Assembly (NCBI GenBank): GCA_018821435.1 | Contig: JAHJME010000037.1 | Location: 236,296 to 300,295 of the forward strand | Direction of reading: 5' to 3' | Origin: Alphaproteobacteria bacterium | GTDB lineage: Bacteria; Pseudomonadota; Alphaproteobacteria; Caulobacterales; Caulobacteraceae | DNA: 64,000 nucleotides | Part shown: positions 33,983 through 43,395 of the stretch, piece after piece | How the letters are laid out: each line of letters opens with the position of its first letter | How positions within the stretch are numbered: position 1 is the first letter of the stretch | Program-made: the position numbers and the translations under genes | The notes under the pieces: generated by a model | The model's database searches: none | What the model saw: only the letters and a program-made list of their open reading frames with translations | Told to the model about the DNA's origin: nothing

Positions 33983-35458
33983 ATGATGGATCGCCGACAA
34001 GCTCTCCTCGCCGCGCTGGCGGCGGGGGGCGCCGCCTGGGCGCCCGGCCTCCCCGGGGTGGCCCAGACGCGCGCGGCGGGGCCGTCGCCCAAGGTGACAG
34101 CCCCGCTCAGCGCCTTCATCGCCGGCTCTCAGGCCATGCCGATCCCCGAGGAGATCCTGGATCTCGGCAGGCGGCACATCCTGGACACCCTGGCCTCGGT
34201 GGTCGCCTGCCGCGATCTGGAGCCCTCGGTGCTCGCGCGGAAGTATGCGCTGGCGCAGAGCGGCGACGCCCGCCGGTCGTCGGCGACCATCCTGGGAACG
34301 CACCAGCGCGCCGGCCTCGTCGACGCGGTGTTCGCCAGCGCCATGACCGCGCACGGCGCCGAGATCAACGACTTCATCCCCTCGGCGTTCGTCCAGCCGG
34401 GTCCGTCGATCGTCAGCGCGGCCGTCGCGCTGGCGGAGCAACGGAAGAAGTCCGGCGCCGCCGTCCTGCGCGCGGTGCTGACCGGTTACGAGCTGGCCGG
34501 CCGGGTGCCCAAGGCGCTGGGCAACGAGAACCTGCGCCTGGCCAATATCGCCAACCACGGCATCGGGCCGGTGTTCGGCACGGCCGCCGCCGCCGCGTCC
34601 CTGCTGGGCCTGCCCGAGGACCGCATCAGCGACCTGCTGACCTATTGCGCGCAACAGGCCTCGGGCTCGTGGCAGTGGATGCTGGACGTCGAGCACATCG
34701 AGAAGTCGTTCGTCTTCGCCGGCATGGGCGCCCGCTCGGGCCTGCAGGCGGCGCTGTTCGTCGAGCAGGGGTTCCGTGGCGTGCGCGACAGCTTCGACAA
34801 CCCGGCGGGCTGGATGAACTCGGCCATCTTCACCGGCCGCGACGCCAACCGCCCCTACCTGATCGAGAAGCTGGGCCAGCGTTGGGAGATGCACGAGACC
34901 GCCTACAAGCGCTATCCGGTCGGCGGACCGACGCAGCCTGCGGTGCACGGCCTGCTGCAACTGCTGCCGAAGATCGACCGCAAATCCGTGGCCAGCGTGA
35001 AGATCTCCATGCCCGGCCGCTGGCAGGCGTTCCGCGACGCCGAGATGCCGGCGCTGAACCTGCGATACCTCTCCGCCATCATCCTCATCGACGGCCGCCT
35101 GGACTTCGTGTCCGCCCAGTCGCTGCAACGGATGCACGGCGACGCCGCCGCGAAGGCGCTGATGACCCGCGTCGACGTCGTCCACGATCCGGAACAGGAG
35201 CACGACCCGGGCGAGGCGCGCACGGAATCGGCGCGGGTCGAGGTGACCCACACCGACGGCCGCCGCGTCGAAATCTTCGTGCCCTACGTGGTCGGCTTCC
35301 CGTCCCATCCGATGTCCAAAGCCGACGTCGAGGCCAAGGCGCTGGAGCTGATGACACCGCGCCTGGGGGCGGCGCGGTCGAAAGCGGTCGTGGCGCGGGT
35401 GTGGGACATTGACCACCTGGCCGACGGCGGCCGCCTGGCGTCGCTGATCGCCGCCTGA
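33983..35458 (+). CDS. MmgE/PrpD family protein with Tat-like signal
   Basis: 491 aa. After an N-terminal MMDRRQALLAALAAGGAAWAPG, a twin-arginine-like export signal unusual for this family, the MmgE/PrpD body follows: RHILDTLASVVACRDLE, THQRAGLVDAVFASAMTAHGAEINDF, and KRYPVGGPTQPAVHGLLQL in place of the KRYP-C motif. Known relatives are 2-methylcitrate dehydratase, cis-aconitate decarboxylase and an epimerase, all cytosolic. Here the enzyme may act in the periplasm. Two bases after the receptor stop; its TGA shares a base with the next ATG. Confidence 0.87.
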   Translation: MMDRRQALLAALAAGGAAWAPGLPGVAQTRAAGPSPKVTAPLSAFIAGSQAMPIPEEILDLGRRHILDTLASVVACRDLEPSVLARKYALAQSGDARRSSATILGTHQRAGLVDAVFASAMTAHGAEINDFIPSAFVQPGPSIVSAAVALAEQRKKSGAAVLRAVLTGYELAGRVPKALGNENLRLANIANHGIGPVFGTAAAAASLLGLPEDRISDLLTYCAQQASGSWQWMLDVEHIEKSFVFAGMGARSGLQAALFVEQGFRGVRDSFDNPAGWMNSAIFTGRDANRPYLIEKLGQRWEMHETAYKRYPVGGPTQPAVHGLLQLLPKIDRKSVASVKISMPGRWQAFRDAEMPALNLRYLSAIILIDGRLDFVSAQSLQRMHGDAAAKALMTRVDVVHDPEQEHDPGEARTESARVEVTHTDGRRVEIFVPYVVGFPSHPMSKADVEAKALELMTPRLGAARSKAVVARVWDIDHLADGGRLASLIAA

Positions 35459-36204
35459 TGCGCCCCGTACAGACCGCGCTGGCGGTGATCGAAGTCATCG
35501 GGCGGCGTCAGCCCGCGGGCGTCTCGGAGCTGGCGCGGGCGCTGGACCTTCCGAAGTCCACGGTCCAGCGGACCCTGCGCGCGCTGGAACAGGCGGGCTG
35601 GATCGAGGCGGTTGTCGGCGAGCGGGGGGCCTGGTCGCTGTCGCTTCAGGCAGGCCTGGCGGTCGGTCGGGCGGACTTCGCCACGCACAAGCTGCGCACG
35701 GCCGCCATCCCGGTGATGGAGGAGCTGCGGCGGCGCACCAGCGAGTCGATCTACCTGGCTGTCCGGCATCAGCGAAAGATCGCGCTGGTCGAGCGTCTCG
35801 ATGGGCTCAATCCCGCCGTCCACGCCTGGCCGCTCTGGCAGGCCGGCCCCATGCACGCGACATCGCTGGGCAAGGCGATCCTGGCCATGCTGAGCGAGCC
35901 GGAGCTGGACGACTATCTCAGCCACCCGCTGCGCCGGGTCACCAACCGGACCGAGACCGATCCGGTCCGCCTGCGCGAAGAACTGACCGAAACCCGCCAG
36001 CGCGGCTTCGCGGTGACGTTCCAGACGAACTGGCCAGGTGAGAACGGTGTCGGCGCCGCGATCCGCGACGGCCAGGGCGGACCGTTCGCCGCCATCTCGA
36101 TCTCGGCGCCGGTTGAACGCGTGAATGAGGAGAAGTGCTTGGAGCTGGGTGAGCTCCTGGTCGACGCCGCCCGGCGGATCAGCCTTGGCCTGGCGCGCCG
36201 GTGA
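35458..36204 (+). CDS. IclR-family transcriptional regulator 2
   Basis: 248 aa. N-terminal winged helix (TALAVIEVIGRRQPAGVSELARALDLPKSTVQRTLRALEQAGWI), then effector domain with MHATSLGKAILAML and GAAIRDGQGGPFAAISISAP. Its ATG overlaps the PrpD-family stop by one base, so it is translated from the receptor 1 mRNA. Convergent with the TetR gene, 5 bp apart. The distance from IclR 1 in sequence suggests another ligand or a combined circuit. Confidence 0.92.
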   Translation: MRPVQTALAVIEVIGRRQPAGVSELARALDLPKSTVQRTLRALEQAGWIEAVVGERGAWSLSLQAGLAVGRADFATHKLRTAAIPVMEELRRRTSESIYLAVRHQRKIALVERLDGLNPAVHAWPLWQAGPMHATSLGKAILAMLSEPELDDYLSHPLRRVTNRTETDPVRLREELTETRQRGFAVTFQTNWPGENGVGAAIRDGQGGPFAAISISAPVERVNEEKCLELGELLVDAARRISLGLARR

Positions 36205-36209
36205 TGCGG

Positions 36210-36854
36210 TCAGGCGTCCTGAGCGAGCAGCAAGTCGGTGTAGATCACCTTCAGCTCCCGCAGCAGGGCCATGGACGAATCCACCGAGCGGCGGTCGCGT
36301 TTGAACATCCGCTCGATCGCCAGGCCGCGAATGGTGGCGGCGCTCATCTGCGAGAACCGCTCCACGGCGCGCTCGTCGCCGATTCCGGCCAGATGGCCCA
36401 GCTTGCGCATCTCGGCCAGCTGCGAGGCCTCCATCATTTCGAACAGGTCGGGGAGGCGGTCGCCCAGCAGGTGGTCGCTGCGCGCGGCCACCATGATCTC
36501 GGTGATCGCCACGCCCGAGGGCTCGCTCCACGCCTGCCAGGTCAGCTCGGTGATGGCGATGAACCGCTCCCGACCCTTGGGATAGGCGCGCAGGGCTTCG
36601 ATGTAGAACGTGCGCTGGCGGGCGATCACATGCTCGACCAGAGCCAGCACCAGATCCACCTTGGTCGGGAAATGGTGGAGCAGGGCGCCGCGGCTGATCC
36701 CGGCGCTCTGGGCGATCATCGCCGTCGTGGTCGCCGTGTAGCCGTGCTCGTAGAGGCAGCCGATGGCTGCGTCGATCACCTTGCGGCGGGCCGTCGCGGT
36801 GCGTTCGGCGTTCGATCGGCGCGGCGCGCGCGCTTCGCTTTCTGCGGCCGACAT
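36210..36854 (-). CDS. TetR-family transcriptional regulator
   Basis: 214 aa from the ATG at 36854 (an ATG at 36899 would add 15). HTH: TARRKVIDAAIGCLYEHGYTATTTAMIAQSAGISRGALLHHFPTKVDLVLALVEHV. The C-terminal ligand domain is unlike named members. It is divergent from receptor 2, which starts 232 bp away, and is the natural candidate to repress it. Confidence 0.9.
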   Translation of the reverse strand: MSAAESEARAPRRSNAERTATARRKVIDAAIGCLYEHGYTATTTAMIAQSAGISRGALLHHFPTKVDLVLALVEHVIARQRTFYIEALRAYPKGRERFIAITELTWQAWSEPSGVAITEIMVAARSDHLLGDRLPDLFEMMEASQLAEMRKLGHLAGIGDERAVERFSQMSAATIRGLAIERMFKRDRRSVDSSMALLRELKVIYTDLLLAQDA

Positions 36855-36980
36855 CCTCTCGATTTCCAGTCCCCTAGAGTCCGTGCCGCCTGGCGGCATG
36901 ACCGTGTCGCAACCTATCCGTCGGCCCGCCTTTGGCAAGGCTGGGCTGGACCCTCCCTAGCAGCGAAAAGATGGACTGAC

Positions 36981-37012
36981 AAAAACAAGCCAGCTTGACG
37001 GCTTTTTATTTT
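36981..37012. promoter_or_regulatory. AT-rich imperfect palindrome before receptor 2
   Basis: AAAAACAAGCC and GGCTTTTTATTTT are mirror-like arms (AAGCC/GGCTT plus A- and T-runs) around AGCTTGAC. TTGACG at 36995-37000 inside it could be a -35. Such AT-rich DNA is rare in this window. Candidate TetR operator and receptor 2 promoter. Confidence 0.42.
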
Positions 37013-37085
37013 CACCGCATTCCAGACGGCAACGAGACGCCGCGACATCCGTCGAATGACGCGGCCAGACCCAGGGGAGAGAACC

Positions 37086-40007
37086 GTGCTTCACGCGAGC
37101 AAGGCGCTGCTTTGCGCCACCACCGCCATGACCATTCTGCTGCCGGCCGGCATGGCCGCGGCCCAGGCCCCGGCGGCGTCGTCGCCGGAGGTGCAGGAGG
37201 TCGAACAGGTCGTGGTCACCGGCTCGCGGATCGCGCGGAAGGACTACGCCGCCGAGAGCCCGATCGTCACGGTCAGCAACGACGTCATCCAGGCCGCGGG
37301 CCCGGCCTCGGTCGAGCAGACGCTCAACACGCTGCCCCAGTTCGCGGCGACCTCGGGCGCCAGCAGCGCCAATACCGCCCTGGGCGGGCGGGCCAATGCG
37401 AACCTTCGCGGCCTGGGCATCACCCGCACCCTGGTGTTGCTGGACGGCCGGCGCATGCAGCCGTCCGACCCGCTGGGCGCCATCGACCTCAATACGATCT
37501 CGACTGCGCTGGTGTCGGGGGTCGAGGTGATCACCGGCGGCGCCTCGGCGATCTACGGCTCCGACGCCATCGCCGGCGTGGTCAACTTCAAGCTCAAGAA
37601 GAACTTCAGCGGCCTCGAGCTGGACGCCCAGTACGGCCAGACCGAACGCGGCGACGGCGAGACGATGGAGCTGGCCGGCACGATCGGCGGCGTCTTCGCC
37701 GAAGGCCGCGGCAGTGCGGTGCTGACCGCCTCCTACATGGACCGCAAGCATGTCGAGCGCGGCGGCCGGGCGTTCTTCAAGGATGGCGGCATCGCGGCTG
37801 TGTTGCCCAGCGGCGCCATCATCAGCGACGCCGCCAACCTGCCCAGCCAGGCGGCGATCAACACGGTGTTCCGCAACTATGGGATCACCACCACGGTCCC
37901 CACCAACAGCCGATACAGCGTCAATCCGGACGGCACGCTGTTCACCACCACCACGCCGATCGTGAACTTCCGGTGGCCCGACAGCGAGCCCTACATCATC
38001 ATCAACGGCCAAGTCGGCAATCCGACCGGCGAGTCCTCGCCGCTGCAACAGCCGCTCAAGCGCATGGTGGTCTTCACCCGCGGGACCTACGAGCTGACCG
38101 ACGACATCGAGGCCTACGGCCAGTTCAACTACACCCACTACACGGCCAACGTTCAGCGCTACGGCGTGAACTCGGCCACGGTGCGCGACGTCTACCTGCC
38201 CGTCACCAACCCGTTCCTGCCCGCCGATCTGCGCGCCATCGTCGCGTCGCGGCCGCGCCCGAACGAGCCCCTGCTGATCTACTTCAACCAGGGTCGCTTC
38301 GTGCGCGAGGAGTACGAGCAGACCTATAACGTCGGCCAGGTGCTGGGCGGCTTCACGGGCAAGCTGGCCGCCATCGACGGCACCTGGGACGTCTACGCCT
38401 CGTTCGGCCGGACCGAGCAGAACCAGACGCGCTCCGGCTACGTCGATCGCGCCGCCTACCTCTCGCTGGTGAACGCGGCGGATGGCGGCGCCAGCATCTG
38501 CCAGGGCGGCCTAAATCCGTTGGCCCTCGCCCCGCCCTCGCAGGCCTGCCTGAACTACCTGGTCCGCGATGTCCACGAGACCAGCACCTTCCAGCAAAAG
38601 GTGGTCGAGGGCTCATTGCAGGGTCGCGTCTTCACCTTGCCGGCGGGCGACGTGCGCTTCGCGGCCGGCCTCAGCTATCGGAAGAACAGCTACGACTTCA
38701 ATCCCGACGCCCAGCGGGTGAACGCCACGGTCCTGGGCGTGGCCCTGACCAACCCCACCAACGGCTCGGTGACCACGAAGGAAGCCTTCGCCGAACTGCT
38801 GGTGCCCGTGCTCCGCGATCTGCCGCTCATCCGCAGCCTGAACCTGGACCTGGCCTATCGCTATTCCGACTACGACACGGTCGGCGGGGTGCACACCTAC
38901 AAGGCCAGCGGCGATTGGGAGATCACCGAGTGGCTGCGCGCCCGCGGCGGCTATCAGCGCGCCATCCGCGCCCCGTCGGTGGGCGAGCTCTATCAGCCGA
39001 ACGAGCAGGCCTCGGCCACCGTCGGCCGGACGGCGGCGGGGCAGGGCGACCCCTGCGACATCACCAGCGTGTACCGGACCGGCGCCAACGCCGCGCGCAT
39101 CCGCGCGCTCTGCATCGCCAACGGGGTGCCCGCGACGGTGATCGACAACCACCGGTTCACCGGCAGCGCGGTCTCGGCGTTCGTCTCGGGCAATCTCAAT
39201 CTGAAGGAGGAGGTGGCCGACACCTACACCGCCGGCCTGGTCTTCCGGCCGACCGCGCAGATCCCGTTCGTCCACGGTCTGTCGGCGTCGGCGGACTACT
39301 ACAGTATCAGCATGCGCGACGCGATCGGGCTGATCACCGGCGACGTCATCGTCCGCCGCTGCTTCAACGGCGACGGCTCGAACCCGAACTACGATCCCAG
39401 CAACTATTACTGCGGTCTGATCAATCGCAGCGCGTCCGGCGCCTTCGCCACCATGACCACGCCGCTGCTGAACTTAGCCGGCTACAAGACCTCCGGCATC
39501 GACTTCCAACTGGACGCCTCGACCCGCGCCGAGGACTACGGGCTGGACGAGCGGTTCGGCGAGCTCAGCGTCAACTTCGTGCTGTCCTATGTGGACAGCT
39601 ACAAGATCCAGAGCCTCGCGGGCGCGGCGTTCTTCGACTACGCCGGCACCATCGGCAACGCCCAGATCAGCGCCGACGCGATCTCGCACCCACGCTGGAA
39701 AGCGGCGACGACGCTGGACTACAAGGTGGGCGACGCGCGGGTGTCGCTGCGGTGGCGCTGGATCGACGCCATGGGCAACTCCGGCAACGTGGGCGCCACC
39801 AACGCCACCGCGCCGGGGGTGAAAGCCCGCAGCTACTTCGACCTGAACGGCCGCTACCGTCTGAGCGAGGCGGTGGAATTCCGCGCCGGCGTGCTGAACC
39901 TCACCGACAAGGCGCCGCCCGAATGGACCGGCGAGGGGGCCACCGACTTCGCGATCTACGATGTGCTCGGCCGCCGGTTCTACGCCGGCGTGAACCTGAA
40001 GTTCTGA
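37086..40007 (+). CDS. TonB-dependent outer-membrane receptor 2
   Basis: 973 aa from the GTG at 37086 with AGGGGAGA five bases upstream; the signal peptide (VLHASKALLCATTAMTILLPAGMAAAQA) follows. VEQVVVTGSRIARKDYAAESPIVTV and the plug NLRGLGITRTLVLLDGRRM-PSDPLGAIDLN match receptor 1 closely, as does the barrel end (APPEWTGEGATDF). Clearly a duplicate. Heads a run with two esterase genes (26 and 5 bp gaps) up to a terminator, so it likely imports the esterases' substrate. Confidence 0.95.
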   Translation: MLHASKALLCATTAMTILLPAGMAAAQAPAASSPEVQEVEQVVVTGSRIARKDYAAESPIVTVSNDVIQAAGPASVEQTLNTLPQFAATSGASSANTALGGRANANLRGLGITRTLVLLDGRRMQPSDPLGAIDLNTISTALVSGVEVITGGASAIYGSDAIAGVVNFKLKKNFSGLELDAQYGQTERGDGETMELAGTIGGVFAEGRGSAVLTASYMDRKHVERGGRAFFKDGGIAAVLPSGAIISDAANLPSQAAINTVFRNYGITTTVPTNSRYSVNPDGTLFTTTTPIVNFRWPDSEPYIIINGQVGNPTGESSPLQQPLKRMVVFTRGTYELTDDIEAYGQFNYTHYTANVQRYGVNSATVRDVYLPVTNPFLPADLRAIVASRPRPNEPLLIYFNQGRFVREEYEQTYNVGQVLGGFTGKLAAIDGTWDVYASFGRTEQNQTRSGYVDRAAYLSLVNAADGGASICQGGLNPLALAPPSQACLNYLVRDVHETSTFQQKVVEGSLQGRVFTLPAGDVRFAAGLSYRKNSYDFNPDAQRVNATVLGVALTNPTNGSVTTKEAFAELLVPVLRDLPLIRSLNLDLAYRYSDYDTVGGVHTYKASGDWEITEWLRARGGYQRAIRAPSVGELYQPNEQASATVGRTAAGQGDPCDITSVYRTGANAARIRALCIANGVPATVIDNHRFTGSAVSAFVSGNLNLKEEVADTYTAGLVFRPTAQIPFVHGLSASADYYSISMRDAIGLITGDVIVRRCFNGDGSNPNYDPSNYYCGLINRSASGAFATMTTPLLNLAGYKTSGIDFQLDASTRAEDYGLDERFGELSVNFVLSYVDSYKIQSLAGAAFFDYAGTIGNAQISADAISHPRWKAATTLDYKVGDARVSLRWRWIDAMGNSGNVGATNATAPGVKARSYFDLNGRYRLSEAVEFRAGVLNLTDKAPPEWTGEGATDFAIYDVLGRRFYAGVNLKF

Positions 40008-40033
40008 TCCAAGGCACGGCGGGAGACGACGAC

Positions 40034-41647
40034 ATGATCCACCGACGCGGGTTGATGACGATGGGCGGCGGAGCCCTGCTCGGGGCGGCGCTGGCCGGTC
40101 CCGGGCGGGCCGCCGAGCGGGACCTGTTTCCGGTCGTGGAGACGACGGAGGGCAAGGTCCGCGGCCTGATGTCGGGCGGCATCGCCAACTTCAAGGGTCT
40201 GCGCTACGGCGCCAGCACGGCGGGGCCGAACCGCTTCCGGCCGCCGCAGCCGGTGGCGCCCTGGAAGGGCGTCCGCGACGCGCTGGACTACGGCAACATC
40301 GCGCCGCAGGTGCCGGGCGACCGCCGCCGCGACTATGCCGACCTGATCTTCAACGACGTCCAGCCCGGCGGCATGGGCGAGGACTGCCTGGTCCTGAACC
40401 TCTGGACGCCATCGCCCACCGATCGCGGCAAGCGCCCGGTGCTGGTCCGCTTCCACGGCGGCGGCTTCTACGCGGGCTCCAGCAACTCGCCGGGCAGCGA
40501 TGGCGAGATGCTGTCGCGCTTCGGCGATTGCGTGGTGATCACCGTGAACCACCGGCTGAGCGCCTTCGGCTATCTCTACCTGGGCGAGACCGGGCCGTAC
40601 GCCGACTCCGGTGCAGCCGGGATGCAGGACCTGGTCGCGGCGCTGAAGTGGGTGTCGCGCAACGCCGAGGCCTTCGGCGGCGACCCCAAGCGCGTGCTGA
40701 TCTTCGGCCAGTCCGGCGGCGGCGCGAAGGTCAGCCACATGCTGGGCATGCCCACGGCGTCCGGCCTCTACACCAGCGCCGGCGTGATGAGCGGTTCGCG
40801 CCTGGTCGCCCAGACCCGCGACGAGGCGGCGGAGATCTCCGGCAAGCTGCTCAAGCGCCTGAACCTGCGCAAGGACCAGATCCGCGAGCTACAGGCCGTG
40901 CCGTTCTCGACCCTCCTGTCCGCACAGGCCGACCTGGAGGCCGGCGACCGGGCCAAAGGCGAAGCCCCGCGCTCGTTCTCGCCGGTGCTGGGCGCCACCA
41001 TCCCGCACCATCCCTTCACGCCGGGCGCGCCGGCGGAGTCCAAGAACATCCCGATCATCGTCAGCACGACCCTGGACGAGCGGGCCTATCGGGAATCCAA
41101 TTTCGACCAGACCTGGGCGGGGGTGCAGGCGCGGCTCAAGGCGGTGGTCGGCGACGACGCGGCCTCGGTGCTGGCCGCCTATCGCGACGACGATCCCAAG
41201 GCGACGCCCTATGTGATCCAGGCGCGCTTCATCACCGACCAGACCTTCCGCCGCAACGCCACCATCCTGGCCGGCCGCAAGGCGCAGGCCGGTGGCGCGC
41301 CGGTCTGGAGCTATCTGTGGGAGGCGCCCAGTCCGGCCTATGGCGGCCGATATGGCGCGCCGCACGCGGTCGACGTTCCGGCCTCGATGCATGACATCCG
41401 CATGCCGCTGGCAGGTCCCACCGCCGACAACCGCCGCCTGGCGGACGAACTGGCGTCAGCCTGGATCGCGCTGGCCGCCAAGGGCGATCCGAACAATCCG
41501 AAGACGCCGCGCTGGCCCGCCTACGACACCGCCAAGCGTACGACGATGGTGTTCGGCGAGACCTCCAAAGCGGTCGACGACCCCCGTGGCCGGTTCCGCG
41601 AGATGTGGGATCGTTACGCCGCCGCCCAGAAGCCCGACGAAGGATGA
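40034..41647 (+). CDS. Type-B carboxylesterase, Tat-exported (copy 2)
   Basis: 537 aa. Twin-arginine-like signal (IHRRGLMTMGGGALLGAALAGPGRAA). Carboxylesterase-B signature EDCLVLNLWTPSP, oxyanion HGGGF, elbow GQSGGG and the His region PHAVDVPASMHDIRMPL. Same family as copy 1 but divergent in the C-terminal third, suggesting different ester preference. 26 bp after the receptor 2 stop. Confidence 0.93.
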   Translation: MIHRRGLMTMGGGALLGAALAGPGRAAERDLFPVVETTEGKVRGLMSGGIANFKGLRYGASTAGPNRFRPPQPVAPWKGVRDALDYGNIAPQVPGDRRRDYADLIFNDVQPGGMGEDCLVLNLWTPSPTDRGKRPVLVRFHGGGFYAGSSNSPGSDGEMLSRFGDCVVITVNHRLSAFGYLYLGETGPYADSGAAGMQDLVAALKWVSRNAEAFGGDPKRVLIFGQSGGGAKVSHMLGMPTASGLYTSAGVMSGSRLVAQTRDEAAEISGKLLKRLNLRKDQIRELQAVPFSTLLSAQADLEAGDRAKGEAPRSFSPVLGATIPHHPFTPGAPAESKNIPIIVSTTLDERAYRESNFDQTWAGVQARLKAVVGDDAASVLAAYRDDDPKATPYVIQARFITDQTFRRNATILAGRKAQAGGAPVWSYLWEAPSPAYGGRYGAPHAVDVPASMHDIRMPLAGPTADNRRLADELASAWIALAAKGDPNNPKTPRWPAYDTAKRTTMVFGETSKAVDDPRGRFREMWDRYAAAQKPDEG

Positions 41648-41652
41648 TGCGC

Positions 41653-43263
41653 ATGGACGCTCCTGATCTGACCCGACGTTTCGTGCTGGGCGCTGGCGGC
41701 CTCTGGCTCGCCGCGTCGGCGGCGCCGGCTTTCGCCGCGACCGCCAGTCCCGTCGTCGAAACCACGGCGGGCAAGGTGCGCGGCGCCGGGGCCGGTGGGG
41801 TGAAGGTCTTCAAGGCGATCCCCTATGGCGCGGACACATCGGGGGCGAACCGCTTCATGCCGCCCCAGCCGCCCAAGCCCTGGGCCGGCGTGCGAGATTG
41901 CCTGCAGTACGGCCCCAAGGCGCCGCAGAACAGCCGCGCCGAGAGCGCGCCGCAGCTGCTGCCCAACCTCTATGGCGAGCGCGGCGAACCGCAGAGCGAG
42001 GACTGCCTGGTCCTCAACGTTTGGACGCCGGCGCTGGACGACCGCAAGCGGCCGGTGATGTTCTGGATCCATGGCGGCGGCTTCACCAGCGGCTCGGGCG
42101 CCTCGCCCTGGTACGACGGAACCAACGTCGCCCGGAAGCAGGACGTGGTGGTGGTGACCATCAACCACCGCCTCAATGTCTTCGGCTACGCCCACCTTGG
42201 CGCCTTCGACCCGCGGTTTGCCGACAGCTCCAATTCCGGCACCCTCGACTGTGTCGCGGCGCTGAAGTGGGTGCGGGACAATATCGCGCGGTTCGGCGGC
42301 GATCCCGGTCGGGTCCTGGTCCATGGCCAGAGCGGCGGCGGCCGCAAGACCACCATGGTGATGACGACGACCCCGGCGCAGGGCCTCTATCACCGCGCCA
42401 TCATCCAGAGCGGATCGCAGCTGCGTGTGGACTCCCTCGAGACCGGCGCGGCCAAGACCCGGCGGTTGTTGGATGTCCTCGGCATCGCGCCGACCGAGGC
42501 GGCCAAGCTGCAGGCCGTCCCGCTTGAGACCTTGCAGGCGGCGCAGATCAAGGCCACCGGCGGCGCGCAATGGATGCCCGTCGCCGGCACGCCCAGCCTG
42601 CCGGCCCAGCCGTTCGACGGCGCGGCGCCGACCATGTCGCGCGGCGTGCCGGTGATGGTCGGGACCACGCGGACCGAGCAATCCGGCTTCCTCGGCCGCG
42701 ACCCCGCCATCGACAGCCTGTCCGACGCCGGCCTCAAGGCGCGGTTGAACACGGTGCAGAGCGGGGAGGGCGAGCGCCTGTTCGAGACCTACAGCCGCCT
42801 CTACCCCAAGAGCTCTAACGCCGAGCGGCTCTATATGGCGGCCACCGACCGCAGCTACTTCCTGGACTCGACCATCCTGGCGGCGCTGCGGGCCGGCGGC
42901 GGCGCGCCCACCTACATGTACAATTTCTACCGCGAGACCCCGGCGTTCGGCGGCCGCTACTTCTCGCCCCACGCGCTGGAGATCCCCTACCACTTCGATA
43001 CCTTGGCGAAGGCCGAGGTCATCGCCGGACCGGTGACGGCGTCGTCTCAGGCGCTGGCCGACCGCGTGTCGGCCCTCTGGGCGACCTTCGCCCGCACCGG
43101 CGTTCCGTCCGCGCCCGGCATTCCCACCTGGACCCCCTATGACGGCACGCGGCGACCCACCCTGATCATCGACGATCGGAGCCGGATGGAGAACGATCCG
43201 CGGGGCGAGCAGCGCCAGCTCATGCTGTCCTACGGCTCCCAGCAGAACGCCAACGGACGGTAG
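41653..43263 (+). CDS. Type-B carboxylesterase, Tat-exported (copy 3)
   Basis: 536 aa from the ATG at 41653; the GAAGGA at 41638 fits it better than the ATGs at 41644 and 41647. Twin-arginine-like signal (LTRRFVLGAGGLWLAASAAPAFAA). EDCLVLNVWTPALDDRKRPVMFWIHGGGF, elbow GQSGGG and SPHALEIPYHFD carry the active site. It is closer to copy 1 than to copy 2 in several stretches (TINHRLNVFGYAHL). Last gene before a strong terminator. Confidence 0.93.
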   Translation: MDAPDLTRRFVLGAGGLWLAASAAPAFAATASPVVETTAGKVRGAGAGGVKVFKAIPYGADTSGANRFMPPQPPKPWAGVRDCLQYGPKAPQNSRAESAPQLLPNLYGERGEPQSEDCLVLNVWTPALDDRKRPVMFWIHGGGFTSGSGASPWYDGTNVARKQDVVVVTINHRLNVFGYAHLGAFDPRFADSSNSGTLDCVAALKWVRDNIARFGGDPGRVLVHGQSGGGRKTTMVMTTTPAQGLYHRAIIQSGSQLRVDSLETGAAKTRRLLDVLGIAPTEAAKLQAVPLETLQAAQIKATGGAQWMPVAGTPSLPAQPFDGAAPTMSRGVPVMVGTTRTEQSGFLGRDPAIDSLSDAGLKARLNTVQSGEGERLFETYSRLYPKSSNAERLYMAATDRSYFLDSTILAALRAGGGAPTYMYNFYRETPAFGGRYFSPHALEIPYHFDTLAKAEVIAGPVTASSQALADRVSALWATFARTGVPSAPGIPTWTPYDGTRRPTLIIDDRSRMENDPRGEQRQLMLSYGSQQNANGR

Positions 43264-43286
43264 CCGAGACCCAGATCCTTCCGCCT

Positions 43287-43328
43287 GGCGGCCGCGCCCA
43301 CGGCTTGGGGGTGCGGCCGCCGCTTTTT
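43287..43328 (+). terminator. Rho-independent terminator after esterase 3
   Basis: A 13-bp stem (GGCGGCCGC with GCGGCCGCC, plus a G-T pair and CCC/GGG) and a 9-base loop, followed closely by TTTTT at 43324-43328. It ends the receptor 2/esterase operon and separates it from the MFS gene. Confidence 0.85.
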
Positions 43329-43395
43329 GCGGGCATACCGGCATTTCGAGAATCGTCCCGGCGTTTGATATCGCCCGCCCGAAGAAGGACCACGC

